Part shown: piece by piece, positions 1 through 7,387 of the stretch | Layout of the letters: each line of letters starts with the position of its first letter | How positions within the stretch are numbered: position 1 is the stretch's first letter | Assembly (NCBI RefSeq): GCF_012641275.1 | Contig: NZ_JABAIA010000002.1 | Location: 992,001-1,056,000 of the forward strand | Origin: Chitinophaga varians | GTDB taxonomy: Bacteria; Bacteroidota; Bacteroidia; Chitinophagales; Chitinophagaceae | Length of the DNA stretch: 64,000 bases | Direction: 5' to 3' | Translations under genes and position numbers: made by a program | The notes under the pieces: model-generated | What the model saw: the letters and a program-made list of their open reading frames with translations, nothing else | What the model was told of the DNA's origin: nothing | Database searches by the model: none

Positions 1-1
1 G

Positions 2-121
2 GCGGAAACGTTGCAGAAAGACGACGACGGCGTGCCTTTTATCAGTGGTATCGGAGGCGTCTCTCCGGCGTCGGTCAGTCACCATGGTGCGTACCGGGAG
101 GTGGTCTGCCTGAAGATATAA
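2..121 (+). CDS. C-terminal end of an unidentified protein (partial)
   Basis: An open frame enters from the left edge and stops with TAA at 119-121, giving about 39 residues that end in REVVCLKI. Codon use (mostly G/C in third positions) matches the neighbouring genes, and the frame stops just before a strong hairpin, as expected for the end of a real gene. No domain can be recognised from so short a tail, and its start lies outside the window. It converges on the XRE regulator gene. Confidence 0.45.
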   Translation, partial: AETLQKDDDGVPFISGIGGVSPASVSHHGAYREVVCLKI

Positions 122-125
122 TGTA

Positions 126-155
126 AAAAGGAGTAGCGCCCCTGCTACTCCTTTT
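126..155. terminator. Bidirectional intrinsic terminator
   Basis: A perfect 12-bp stem (126-137 with 144-155) closes a 6-nt loop. The arms begin with AAAA and end with TTTT, so either strand gives a hairpin followed by U residues. It lies between two converging genes and can serve both. Confidence 0.8.
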
Positions 156-159
156 ACGT

Positions 160-456
160 TTATTTAGTAAGTATCAACGACCATATGTCTTCCTCAAAAG
201 AGGGAAACAGGTCATTAAACCGCTTTCTTGTTTTGGGTGGCAGATCCTTGTCTGTTTCAATAGCGGCCATTACCAGTAAGGCTTTCCGGGTATTAAACCG
301 GGCGGCGATCCTGTCGAGGGTCGCATCAGTAGGTGTTGTTTTCCCGCTTTCAATTAAAGAGAGACTGGTTTGGCTAATGCCAATGTAATCAGCGAAATCG
401 CGCTGGTTCTGTTGTTTTTGCTCTCTCAGCGTTTTAATGACTTTTCCAAAGTTCAT
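160..456 (-). CDS. XRE-family HTH transcriptional regulator
   Basis: The 98-aa product has a Cro/C1-type helix-turn-helix over about residues 7-61 (FADYIGISQTSLSLIESGK), as in XRE regulators and many antitoxins. The short C-terminal part (ETDKDLPPKTRKRFNDLFP) has no domain I recognise. The gene lies 10 bp downstream of an unrecognised 301-aa gene on the same strand, so the two are probably cotranscribed. Two dyad sequences upstream of the pair (1404-1441 and 1463-1483) are candidate binding sites. The arrangement of a larger protein first and an HTH protein second resembles HigBA-type toxin-antitoxin order, but the partner does not look like HigB. DNA binding is well supported; its target is inferred. 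Confidence 0.85.
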   Translation of the reverse strand: MNFGKVIKTLREQKQQNQRDFADYIGISQTSLSLIESGKTTPTDATLDRIAARFNTRKALLVMAAIETDKDLPPKTRKRFNDLFPSFEEDIWSLILTK

Positions 457-466
457 AGTCGTTGTT

Positions 467-1372
467 TCAATATGAAAATCCCAGATCAGTCAGCACTTTC
501 CACATAAAATCAAGCCATTGGTCGAGCGCCTCTTCAGAACTCACTTCTGTTACTCCGTCCCGGAGTATCATCAGCAACTCTAATTTATCGTTGTCTTCCT
601 CACTTCTGTCGGGACACGCTTCCATCCGGGCGATGGCGTCGTTTGCCAGTTTTATGATTTTTTCTCGTAACTGCATGATTAGCGGTTTAGTGGTTAGTGA
701 AATAATTCCTGTCACTGGAATAAGGTCCACGTCACCACCATCCTTACCGTCGTCGGGGTGTAGTTTCAAGGTACGAAATATAATGCGTATAGGTAACACA
801 ATGTTACGTAAGACCGGCAGGTTGACTACCCTGTTACGGCGATAGGTCAGCTGGCGGGCCTTATTGTTAAGGAAACCGATGGACTGCCGAGGGGCAGACA
901 TACTTATCTGTATGCTGTTGGCCATATTGTCCCTGATATACCAGGTGACTGCGCCCTGCCTGATTTTCTGCACCAGTGGAACGACGGTATGTAAAGACAG
1001 CAACTGCTCACATACCAATGAAAGCCAGCGAAGCATTGGGTCCCGGGAGGGAGAGGCAGAAGGCTTGTTATGCGCCGCGGACGGAGGTAAACAGTTCCTG
1101 GACAAGGATGGCTCTTCCACAGACTGACAGGATATTCCGTCGTTCTGGGCCGCTGTTGCAGAGGAGTCGCATGTCAGGCTGACTGGCGTTGTTGCCTGCG
1201 GATAACATTGGCTGACTTCTCTCAGTGGCACTATCGTCAGTTTGTCGAGGGAGAAGGTAGTCAGATCTCCCCGTCGGAGCATACTGTCGAGCTGTTCATC
1301 GAGAGATGCAGCTATGCTTGCATAACGTTGTAGTTTTCCGGTATCAGCGGAAAATGGTTGGTTTTGGGTCAT
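467..1372 (-). CDS. Unrecognised 301-aa protein, partner of XRE regulator
   Basis: I do not recognise this protein. It has no signal peptide and no clear membrane segment. Three parts can be seen: an N-terminal region with a helical start (residues 10-35), a Ser/Pro/Cys-rich low-complexity middle (about 60-110), and a C-terminal half with a basic stretch (RRNRVVNLPVLRNIVLPIR) followed by an acidic helical tail rich in Asp, Glu and Leu. It starts with ATG at 1372 and is followed after 10 bp by the XRE gene, suggesting a bicistronic unit. The codon pattern is less G/C-biased than that of the metabolic genes nearby, which may hint at acquired DNA. It could be a toxin-like or regulatory partner of the HTH protein, but nothing in the sequence proves this. 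Confidence 0.6.
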   Translation of the reverse strand: MTQNQPFSADTGKLQRYASIAASLDEQLDSMLRRGDLTTFSLDKLTIVPLREVSQCYPQATTPVSLTCDSSATAAQNDGISCQSVEEPSLSRNCLPPSAAHNKPSASPSRDPMLRWLSLVCEQLLSLHTVVPLVQKIRQGAVTWYIRDNMANSIQISMSAPRQSIGFLNNKARQLTYRRNRVVNLPVLRNIVLPIRIIFRTLKLHPDDGKDGGDVDLIPVTGIISLTTKPLIMQLREKIIKLANDAIARMEACPDRSEEDNDKLELLMILRDGVTEVSSEEALDQWLDFMWKVLTDLGFSY

Positions 1373-1403
1373 ACAGCAGATGGGTTAAGCCACCGGTTTG
1401 GTT

Positions 1404-1441
1404 GATTTTTTTTATGGTAGATATCCTAACCAAAAAAAATC
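1404..1441. promoter_or_regulatory. Dyad upstream of the 301-aa/XRE unit
   Basis: Perfect 10-bp arms, GATTTTTTTT (1404-1413) and AAAAAAAATC (1432-1441), flank an 18-bp centre that is itself partly symmetric (GGTAG and CTAACC). It lies about 35 bp upstream of the start codon of the 301-aa gene. Binding by the XRE protein is inferred. Confidence 0.4.
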
Positions 1442-1462
1442 CGGACAAATTTAAAATCAATA

Positions 1463-1483
1463 TGATTAATTTGTGGTTAATCA
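1463..1483. promoter_or_regulatory. Second dyad (TGATTAA-N7-TTAATCA)
   Basis: Perfect 7-bp inverted arms at 1463-1469 and 1477-1483 are separated by 7 bp, giving a 21-bp element typical in size of an XRE dimer operator. It lies in the divergent region between the 301-aa gene and the PIG-L operon, so it could act on either. Confidence 0.4.
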
Positions 1484-1621
1484 AATGTTATCGGGGAAAG
1501 CCCCGGTAGACATGAGTGTTAACATGATAGTTGTATTATCACCGAAAAATGAGGCGAGCCTGTTGCGTTCAGGTACGTTTCTTGATGCCTTGCTCAGCTG
1601 TATACCACATCAGGACAAACC

Positions 1622-2266
1622 ATGCAATTCTCCAGACACAAAAAGGTGGCCGTCATCGTGGCGCATCCGGACGATGAAACGTTGTGGGCAGGCGGCACAC
1701 TGCTGGGCCATCCTGAGTGGGAATGTTTTGTGGCCTGTATCTGTCGGGCCGGCGACGCAGACAGGGCGCCCCGCTTCGCCGCCGTATTACAGGCGCTGGG
1801 CGCCACGGGAAACATGGCTGACATGGACGACGGACCGGAACAAAACCCATTGCCCATTCCGGCCGTGGCGGAACAGTTACTGCAACTGTTGCCATATACA
1901 CAGTTTGACCTGATCATTACCCACAATATCTCCGGGGAATATACCAGGCACCGCCGCCATGAGGAAGTCAGCGAAGCGGTATTTCAACTGTGGGAGCAGC
2001 AGCGTTTGTCATCACCTGAGCTGTGGTTCTTTGCCTACGATGACGCCGGCCGCAGCCGTTTTCCGCTGGCAGACCCCACGGCGGACATCTATCTGCCGTT
2101 GCCGGCGGACATCTATCAACAGAAAAAAACAATCATCACCGATATATATGGATTTAGTCACGATAGCTGGGAAGCGAAGATCACCCCTTCCGCAGAAGCG
2201 TTCCGGACGTTCAGCACGGTAGCGGAGGCGGCACAATGGCTGAACAGAAACCGTATCCTGCCATGA
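1622..2266 (+). CDS. PIG-L family N-acetyl-sugar deacetylase
   Basis: The 214-aa product belongs to the PIG-L/LmbE family of zinc-dependent deacetylases that remove acetyl groups from N-acetylglucosamine conjugates. The zinc motif AHPDDE is at residues 14-19, and the second metal/catalytic segment GEYTRHRRH is at about 105-113 (H110, H113). There is no signal peptide, so it acts in the cytoplasm. It is the first gene of a three-gene operon. Its stop overlaps the start of the glycosyltransferase (ATGA at 2263-2266), which implies translational coupling and a shared substrate. The genuine bacillithiol pair (BshB and BshA) has a similar gene combination, but the glycosyltransferase here is not BshA-like. 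The substrate is unknown. Confidence 0.88.
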   Translation: MQFSRHKKVAVIVAHPDDETLWAGGTLLGHPEWECFVACICRAGDADRAPRFAAVLQALGATGNMADMDDGPEQNPLPIPAVAEQLLQLLPYTQFDLIITHNISGEYTRHRRHEEVSEAVFQLWEQQRLSSPELWFFAYDDAGRSRFPLADPTADIYLPLPADIYQQKKTIITDIYGFSHDSWEAKITPSAEAFRTFSTVAEAAQWLNRNRILP

Positions 2267-3405
2267 AAGTACTTGTGTTATACGATTATCCGGCCGGCCC
2301 CGGCGGCCTGGCCACACAGGGAGACCTGCTATACAGAGGCCTGAAAGAACTGGGCGTGGATGTTCACGCTGTCCATTACGAATCCAACCAGGAAAAGGAA
2401 TGGTATTACCGGTGGTTTAAGCCGGACGTGGTCACAGGTGTTGGCTATTGGGGATATATCCCGCACCTGGTGCTGCATCCGCAGCATTTTGGCTGTACCG
2501 CTGTGCCCTGGCTGGTGGCCGATGGTTTTATCGCCAATTACCAGAACGTGCTCAACACGCTGCCGCTGATACTGGTCACCTCCAACTGGGTAAAGGAAAT
2601 GTACGTCCGTGACGGCATCAGCGGCCGTGATATTGAAGTGCTGCCTGTTGGCTGTGATACGGACAGTTTCCGTCCTTTCAGCGCTTCAGATCCTAAAGTG
2701 GCCGCCGTACGGGAATCGCTGGGCATCCGGGATGATGAGCTGATGATACTGACCATTGGCGGTGATGCCGCCTCTAAAGGCGCGCAGGAAGTGATGCATG
2801 CGCTGGCGCAGCTCAACGGACAGATGCCGCCCTGGAAATACGTGTGCAAGGTATGGCCGCAGGAACGCACCAATTGCCAGAATGAGGCGGACATGCAGCT
2901 GGCAAAACAGTTGGGCATAGATCAGCGGGTGATTTACACACAGTATAAAATATCACGCAACTTCATGCCTTACCTGATAAGCGCCTGTGATATCTATGCC
3001 GCGCCTTCCCGGCTGGAAGGTTTTGGCATGACACAGGTAGAAGCCGGCGCCTGTGGCAAACCGGTGGTGAGCCTCCGGGCGATGGGCATGCTGGATACGC
3101 TCGTACACGGGGAAACAGCATTGCTGGCCGGCGTTGAGCGTGAAGTAGTGCTGAAGGAAGTGGAAGTAGGCACCGAATCAGGTTTTGACAAGCGGCGCAT
3201 CGTGGTATTTGATAAGCCACGCACGGTGGATTACCGCGCCAATGCAGCGGATATTGCCGGGCACCTGCGTGAGTTGCTGCTCAGCAAGGACTTAAGGATA
3301 CAGATGGGCACCGCCGGCAGAGAGCGGGTGAAACAGCGTTTTGACTATCGGGTGGTGGCCCGTCGTTTTTTACAGATAGTACATGAAAAACTGGGTATCG
3401 TATGA
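2263..3405 (+). CDS. GT4-type glycosyltransferase
   Basis: The product has a GT-B fold of family GT4. An N-terminal Rossmann start (VLVLYDYPAGPGG) is followed by a linker and a nucleotide-sugar-binding C-terminal domain with SRLEGFGMTQVEAGACGKP, the usual E-x7-E retaining motif. I place the start at ATG 2263, which overlaps the PIG-L stop, rather than the in-frame ATG nine codons earlier; MKVLVLYDYP is a typical family start. This gives 380 aa. It is cytoplasmic or peripherally membrane-bound. It overlaps the next gene by four bases (ATGA at 3402-3405). The coupling suggests that it makes a glycoside acted on by the flanking deacetylase and glycosidase; donor and acceptor cannot be read from the sequence. 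Confidence 0.88.
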   Translation: MKVLVLYDYPAGPGGLATQGDLLYRGLKELGVDVHAVHYESNQEKEWYYRWFKPDVVTGVGYWGYIPHLVLHPQHFGCTAVPWLVADGFIANYQNVLNTLPLILVTSNWVKEMYVRDGISGRDIEVLPVGCDTDSFRPFSASDPKVAAVRESLGIRDDELMILTIGGDAASKGAQEVMHALAQLNGQMPPWKYVCKVWPQERTNCQNEADMQLAKQLGIDQRVIYTQYKISRNFMPYLISACDIYAAPSRLEGFGMTQVEAGACGKPVVSLRAMGMLDTLVHGETALLAGVEREVVLKEVEVGTESGFDKRRIVVFDKPRTVDYRANAADIAGHLRELLLSKDLRIQMGTAGRERVKQRFDYRVVARRFLQIVHEKLGIV

Positions 3406-4592
3406 AAAAGTATACCGTTACCGAAGAAGTGGAGCAGGCGAGGAAAGCGGCATTGGAGGTATTGCATCATAACCGCCGCGGGCCTTTTGGCGGTTTGCCG
3501 CGCACTGCCGGCTGGGCTTATCCGGAGCCCTATACCCGCGATATGGTGTTTACCTTCTTTGGCATTGCTGTCTCCGGCGATGAGCAGCTGATCATCAGTA
3601 TGCGGAAGGTGTTGGACGTGCTGGCGCACAACCAGACGGAACACGGGCATATCCCTTCACTGGCGCATGACGCTGAAAACCTCGGCGCCAGCGATACTAC
3701 GCCGCTGTTCCTCGTAGGGATCAGCATCTACCGGCAGCTTACAGGTGAAACAGATTATTTGCAGGAGGCAGCGGAGAAAGCGCTCCTCTGGCTGTATTAC
3801 CAAAGTCCGTCTGACCGGCTGCTGGTGGCTCAATTACCTACCAGTGACTGGCGCGACGAACAGTGGGTGCTGGGGTATGGACTATACGTCAATACACTGG
3901 TGTATGCCGGTTTGCGCATGTTTGACCGGCATCAGCGTGCCGACGCGTTTTTGCAGGAGATGAGGCATTTTACCATTACCTGCAACTTTATGCACAAGCA
4001 TGTGCACGAAGGTCTCACCGTGAAAAACAAACCTTACTATGCCTGCTGGTCTTATAAAATTTATAGCAGCGAACGGTTTGACCTGCTGGGCAACAGCCTC
4101 GCTATCCTGACAGGCATCGCCTCACCGTCGAGGGCGGAACGGATGATTGCGTGGATTGAAGAAGAATGTGCGGTGATGCGGGAAAAAGGAGACCTGGCTT
4201 CTGAGCTGCCGCCCAATTTTTTCCCTTTTGTACAGCCTGGTGATCCTGACTGGCGGAAGCGGGACGAACAATTTAATATGCCCGGCGATTATCATAACGG
4301 TGGCATATGGCCTTTTGTCTGCGGCGTGTATATAGCGGCGTTAGTGGCAGCAGGCAAGTACCAGCTGGCGGAGAAAAAACTTATAGCGTTGGCGCATGCA
4401 GTAAAACCGTCGCACGCGCAGCCACTGGAATATGGATTCAACGAATGGCTGCGCGCGCAGAATGGCTTGCCTAAAGGACAGAACTGGCAATCCTGGTCAG
4501 CGGCGCTGTACCTGTATGCGCTGAGATGCGTGGAAGAACGCAGGACGCCTTTTTTTGAGGAGATGCGTAAACACAGTTCACGGGAAAAATAA
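3402..4592 (+). CDS. GH100-like six-hairpin glycosidase
   Basis: The 396-aa protein resembles alkaline/neutral invertases (GH100) and the C-terminal domain of glycogen-debranching enzymes, which share an (alpha/alpha)6 barrel. Diagnostic stretches are YTRDMVFTFFGIAVSGDEQ near residue 45, like the invertase segment VRDFVPTAL, PTSDWRDEQW in the middle, and MPGDYHNGGIWPFVCGVY near residue 300. No signal peptide is present, so it works in the cytoplasm. It is the last gene of the PIG-L/GT4 operon and starts inside the stop of the glycosyltransferase gene. It may hydrolyse or rearrange a glycoside made by its partners. Family placement is by motif resemblance; whether it cleaves sucrose, a glucan or another sugar is not known. 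It ends 2 bp before a converging gene. Confidence 0.75.
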   Translation: MKKYTVTEEVEQARKAALEVLHHNRRGPFGGLPRTAGWAYPEPYTRDMVFTFFGIAVSGDEQLIISMRKVLDVLAHNQTEHGHIPSLAHDAENLGASDTTPLFLVGISIYRQLTGETDYLQEAAEKALLWLYYQSPSDRLLVAQLPTSDWRDEQWVLGYGLYVNTLVYAGLRMFDRHQRADAFLQEMRHFTITCNFMHKHVHEGLTVKNKPYYACWSYKIYSSERFDLLGNSLAILTGIASPSRAERMIAWIEEECAVMREKGDLASELPPNFFPFVQPGDPDWRKRDEQFNMPGDYHNGGIWPFVCGVYIAALVAAGKYQLAEKKLIALAHAVKPSHAQPLEYGFNEWLRAQNGLPKGQNWQSWSAALYLYALRCVEERRTPFFEEMRKHSSREK

Positions 4593-4594
4593 TT

Positions 4595-5848
4595 TTACCT
4601 GCTTTTGATAAAGTTTTTTACATCTTTTACAAACTGTGTGTTCAACGGTTTAGTAGGATCAGCATAGGTAATATCGTTGATGCCACCACTGGCCGGAGCG
4701 TCTTTCAGCACATGGTTCATCTGGTCAATGATCTCCAGTTGAGCGGTGGGAGCGCCCTGTTTCAGGTGTTTCGCGTCTTTCACGCTCACCTGTGCATCTG
4801 TATTGCCCTGTATGATCAGTACAGGGATTTTTAACTGACCGATTTCCTTCTCAGGATCATATTTTACCCATGACATCATGTAAGGTTGTACGGCCGGGTA
4901 AAACAAGTTTTGTAATGCCGGTTCTGTATTCACCACGCTATGTCCCTGTTTGAGGCTGTCCAGCATGCTTTTCGCCTTGGCCGCCAACGGTGGTGATTGT
5001 GCGGCCAGTTGCCGCTGGAGTATGATATCGATTGGTTCACCTGCGCCGGCGATGGAAATGAACTTATCGGCGGGGCTGCGCTGTATGGCCAGCATACCGA
5101 TCATGGAACCTTCACTGTGGCCTGCCACGATAACGCTGGAAAAACGTTTGTCAGCTTTCAGCATTTTGATAAAACCTGCGGCATCGTTGATGGTGCCTTC
5201 AAACGAAATGTCTGTTTCCAGTTTTCCGGTGGCACTGGCGCCTACGCCTCTTTTGTCGTAACGCACGCAGGCGATGCCATCAGCCTGAAGGGTTTCTGCC
5301 AGCATCTTATAGGCATTGGTTTTAAGTCCCATGTTGTTATTGCCGTCGCGGTCAGTGGGACCGGAGCCGGCAATAATCAATACTACCGGTACAGGGCCGT
5401 TACTTACTGGCAGGGTGAGCGTGCCGCGGATAGTGGCGTCGGTAGTCGTCAGGTTATAGTTGTCCACTTCGTTTTCTGTTGTTTTTTTCTCCTGGTAAGG
5501 CACGAAGCGAAATCCTTCCAGCTGATTGCCGGCGTTCAGCGCGAGGATCATTGTCAGGGTGCCTTTGGCGAAATCCGCTTTCCAGGTGTGGTAACTGGCA
5601 TCGCCGCCGGTAGGGGTGAGGCGCATCATATCGCCCAGTTGATTTTGTAACTGAGAGAGCATGGCCCTGGTCTGGTCCGGTGGCAATGCAGATTTGATGG
5701 AATTGCCAAACATGCCATAGAGGCTGTCGGCCAGCTGCCGGTTGTAGTAGCGTTGGATTTTTGCGGCAGCAGTGGGGTAATCAGCCTGCGCTGCTATCTC
5801 CAGAGAAAAAGACAGCAGCAGGGTTGTCAGTAAACAAATTCTTTTCAT
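4595..5848 (-). CDS. Exported alpha/beta hydrolase with DUF3887-like N-terminus
   Basis: A signal peptide (first 20 residues, ending EIAAQ) precedes a DUF3887-like domain (about 25-115) and an alpha/beta hydrolase domain (about 140-415). The hydrolase has the oxyanion-region segment IIAGSGPTDRDGN, the nucleophile elbow GHSEGS with Ser245, an Asp in IQGNTD, and a C-terminal His in QMNH. It is probably a periplasmic esterase or peptidase-like enzyme of unknown substrate. It is the third gene of the operon that starts with the DUF2089 regulator, 16 bp behind the membrane-protein gene. The family is secure; the function beyond 'hydrolase' is not. Confidence 0.85.
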   Translation of the reverse strand: MKRICLLTTLLLSFSLEIAAQADYPTAAAKIQRYYNRQLADSLYGMFGNSIKSALPPDQTRAMLSQLQNQLGDMMRLTPTGGDASYHTWKADFAKGTLTMILALNAGNQLEGFRFVPYQEKKTTENEVDNYNLTTTDATIRGTLTLPVSNGPVPVVLIIAGSGPTDRDGNNNMGLKTNAYKMLAETLQADGIACVRYDKRGVGASATGKLETDISFEGTINDAAGFIKMLKADKRFSSVIVAGHSEGSMIGMLAIQRSPADKFISIAGAGEPIDIILQRQLAAQSPPLAAKAKSMLDSLKQGHSVVNTEPALQNLFYPAVQPYMMSWVKYDPEKEIGQLKIPVLIIQGNTDAQVSVKDAKHLKQGAPTAQLEIIDQMNHVLKDAPASGGINDITYADPTKPLNTQFVKDVKNFIKSR

Positions 5849-5864
5849 ACCGTTTTTTTTAAAA

Positions 5865-6419
5865 TCAGGATAACATGAGCGGAAGGGTGAATTGCATCAA
5901 TAACTTGGAGACTACCTCCGCTACCAGCAGCGTGACGATAAATATGATCACCGCTTTGTTGCCTTTCAGGTTGGCGGAGATACTGAACGCCTGGTACATC
6001 AGTACCAATATCCAGACAAAGACGGGCAGGCAAATCAGTGCAAATACTATCACCATCGGGTCGATAGCAGTAGGGTCTACTCTGGCCGGCATGGCAAAGT
6101 TGATCAGCGCGGCGAGCAGCAGCGGGGCCCTGGCGAGGGCCAGGGTGCCGGCAATATCAATGAGGCGGAAGGAGGTACGCGCAAAGAGGGCGGCCGCTGC
6201 ATAACAGGCCAGCACCATACATCCCCAGGCTATCAACGTCTCCAGTAGATAAATATAATAAGGCGTAACAGTGGAACCGATATGCGCATCAATGGCGCCA
6301 TCGAAATGGGTTTTGCTGAAATAAGCCACCACGGAGGTGATCAGCATGATGACCCATCCTGCCAGCAGCGCTTTGCCACCGGCGATGTAGGTAAACGGAC
6401 GTAATAACCAGGTGTTCAT
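5865..6419 (-). CDS. Yip1-like multi-spanning membrane protein
   Basis: The 184-aa product has about five hydrophobic segments (near residues 15-33, 55-80, 88-108, 123-146 and 156-180) and starts with a short soluble stretch, MNTWLLRPFTYIAGG. This layout and the ARAPLLLAALINF helix resemble the Yip1/YIP domain family of bacterial inner membrane proteins. Its ATG overlaps the stop of the DUF2089 gene (ATGA on the minus strand at 6419-6416), so it is translationally coupled to that regulator. No catalytic residues can be proposed. It may be a membrane partner sensed or controlled by the DUF2089 protein, which is inference from gene order only. Confidence 0.75.
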   Translation of the reverse strand: MNTWLLRPFTYIAGGKALLAGWVIMLITSVVAYFSKTHFDGAIDAHIGSTVTPYYIYLLETLIAWGCMVLACYAAAALFARTSFRLIDIAGTLALARAPLLLAALINFAMPARVDPTAIDPMVIVFALICLPVFVWILVLMYQAFSISANLKGNKAVIIFIVTLLVAEVVSKLLMQFTLPLMLS

Positions 6420-6715
6420 CAGGGTATTTTTATATTTTTTTCAATCTTTTCTATGTTGGCGATAATGTCATCGAGCCGGTTGCGTACTGTCGGGTAACTC
6501 AGTCCCAGCTGCTGCGCCATGAGTTTCAGGCTGCCGCTGGTTTTTACAAAATCAATCACAAACTGTAAGTCATCTGCTGACAGGCGCGCCAGTAACGGTA
6601 GCTCAAAGCTGCCGGATACCGTGGTGTCGCAGGCCTCGCAGGCCAGGGACGTAACCTTGAGCGGCGAGGCACAACTGGGGCAGGAAAGAGGTAAAGATTT
6701 TTTTATCTGTTTCAT
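6419..6715 (-). CDS. DUF2089 zinc-ribbon/HTH regulator
   Basis: The 98-aa protein begins with a zinc ribbon whose four cysteines are CPSCA (about residues 12-15) and CEAC (about 26-29). An HTH-like region of the DUF2089 family follows (LSADDLQFVIDFVKTSGSLK, then LGLSYPTVRNRLDDII). In this family the C-terminal part resembles sigma-factor-type DNA-binding helices. It is the first gene of an operon with a membrane protein and a hydrolase. A perfect TAnnTTTG -7 element sits only 8 bp before the start codon, so the transcript is leaderless or nearly so. A 30-bp perfect palindrome overlaps that promoter and suggests autoregulation. The family call is strong; the ligand or signal is unknown. Confidence 0.85.
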   Translation of the reverse strand: MKQIKKSLPLSCPSCASPLKVTSLACEACDTTVSGSFELPLLARLSADDLQFVIDFVKTSGSLKLMAQQLGLSYPTVRNRLDDIIANIEKIEKNIKIP

Positions 6716-6722
6716 TGTTTAA

Positions 6723-6771
6723 CAAAGTTAAATCAATTTTTAATAAAATTGATTTAAAGTTTAATAAAATT
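6723..6771 (-). promoter_or_regulatory. Promoter with 30-bp palindrome for DUF2089 operon
   Basis: Read on the minus strand, TAACTTTG (6730-6723) matches the Bacteroidota -7 element exactly. Immediately upstream, perfect 13-bp arms (6728-6740 and 6745-6757) are separated by TAAT. A 12-bp direct repeat, TTTAATAAAATT, occurs at 6739-6750 and again at 6760-6771, exactly 21 bp apart or two helical turns. The palindrome covers the -7 edge and the spacer, a position expected to block RNA polymerase. Confidence 0.7.
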
Positions 6772-6818
6772 AATAGGTGTTTAAACGAATAAAATAGAGA
6801 AAGGGGCAAACAAATTAA

Positions 6819-6840
6819 CCCCGGGCTTTATAACCCGGGG
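6819..6840 (-). terminator. Intrinsic terminator after DoxX gene
   Basis: A 7-bp G/C stem (CCCCGGG 6819-6825 with CCCGGGG 6834-6840) closes an 8-nt loop. On the minus strand it is followed by TTAATTTGTTTG, a modest T-rich run. It lies 60 bp downstream of the DoxX-like gene. Confidence 0.6.
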
Positions 6841-6900
6841 ACATGACTGGAAATGGTCCGCTTGTGGCCTGCTTATTCAGCGAATATTGGCGGGGAAGTA

Positions 6901-7278
6901 TTAGGCGATAACGCCTGCCGGCGTATTAATTTTATTAAAGTAGCAATAAGAAATAATCAACAGCACCAGCGCCACCACCGGAAATATATACTGGCCGGGC
7001 GTTCCATGGATAGCTGCAAAAGCCACGAAAGCGGAGAGCACATTGATGCCCAGGCCGGCGTACGCCCATTCCCTGACACGCCGTGCTACCGGCAGCAGTA
7101 ATACAATGCCGCCCATGATTTTAAAAATGGCCAGTTCCACCCTGAAATACGCAGGATAGCCCATAAGGTCAACAGTCCGGATCATAAAAGAGGAGGTGAG
7201 CAGTCCGAGGCCGCCACCGGCGGAAATCAATGCAATAGCAACAGTTGAGGCCCAATAAATGAATTTGTCTTTTTTCAT
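6901..7278 (-). CDS. DoxX-like membrane protein
   Basis: The 125-aa protein has four hydrophobic helices and the DoxX-family pattern: a first helix with STVAIALISAGGGLGLL, then MGYPAYFRVELAIFKIMGG, a PVARRVREWAYAGLGI loop-helix and a final LVLLIISYCYF helix. DoxX-like proteins are small inner membrane proteins often linked to redox or thiol stress; their biochemical role is mostly unclear. The gene stands alone, divergent from the response-regulator/CRP gene with a 109-bp shared upstream region. A G/C hairpin follows it. Confidence 0.85.
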   Translation of the reverse strand: MKKDKFIYWASTVAIALISAGGGLGLLTSSFMIRTVDLMGYPAYFRVELAIFKIMGGIVLLLPVARRVREWAYAGLGINVLSAFVAFAAIHGTPGQYIFPVVALVLLIISYCYFNKINTPAGVIA

Positions 7279-7387
7279 CAGTGTATTTTAATGCAGTGAC
7301 GAACAGGCTGCCTGCAATTTGGACAAGGTCGCCCACAATTTTTGGGGAGGCATAACAATGCCGGGCATCAGTTGTTAATCAAACTGT

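Noticed and set aside
1622..3405. Bacillithiol biosynthesis pair (BshB and BshA)
   Set aside because: The deacetylase and glycosyltransferase combination fits, but the glycosyltransferase N-terminus and motifs do not look like BshA, and a GH100-like gene is coupled to them.
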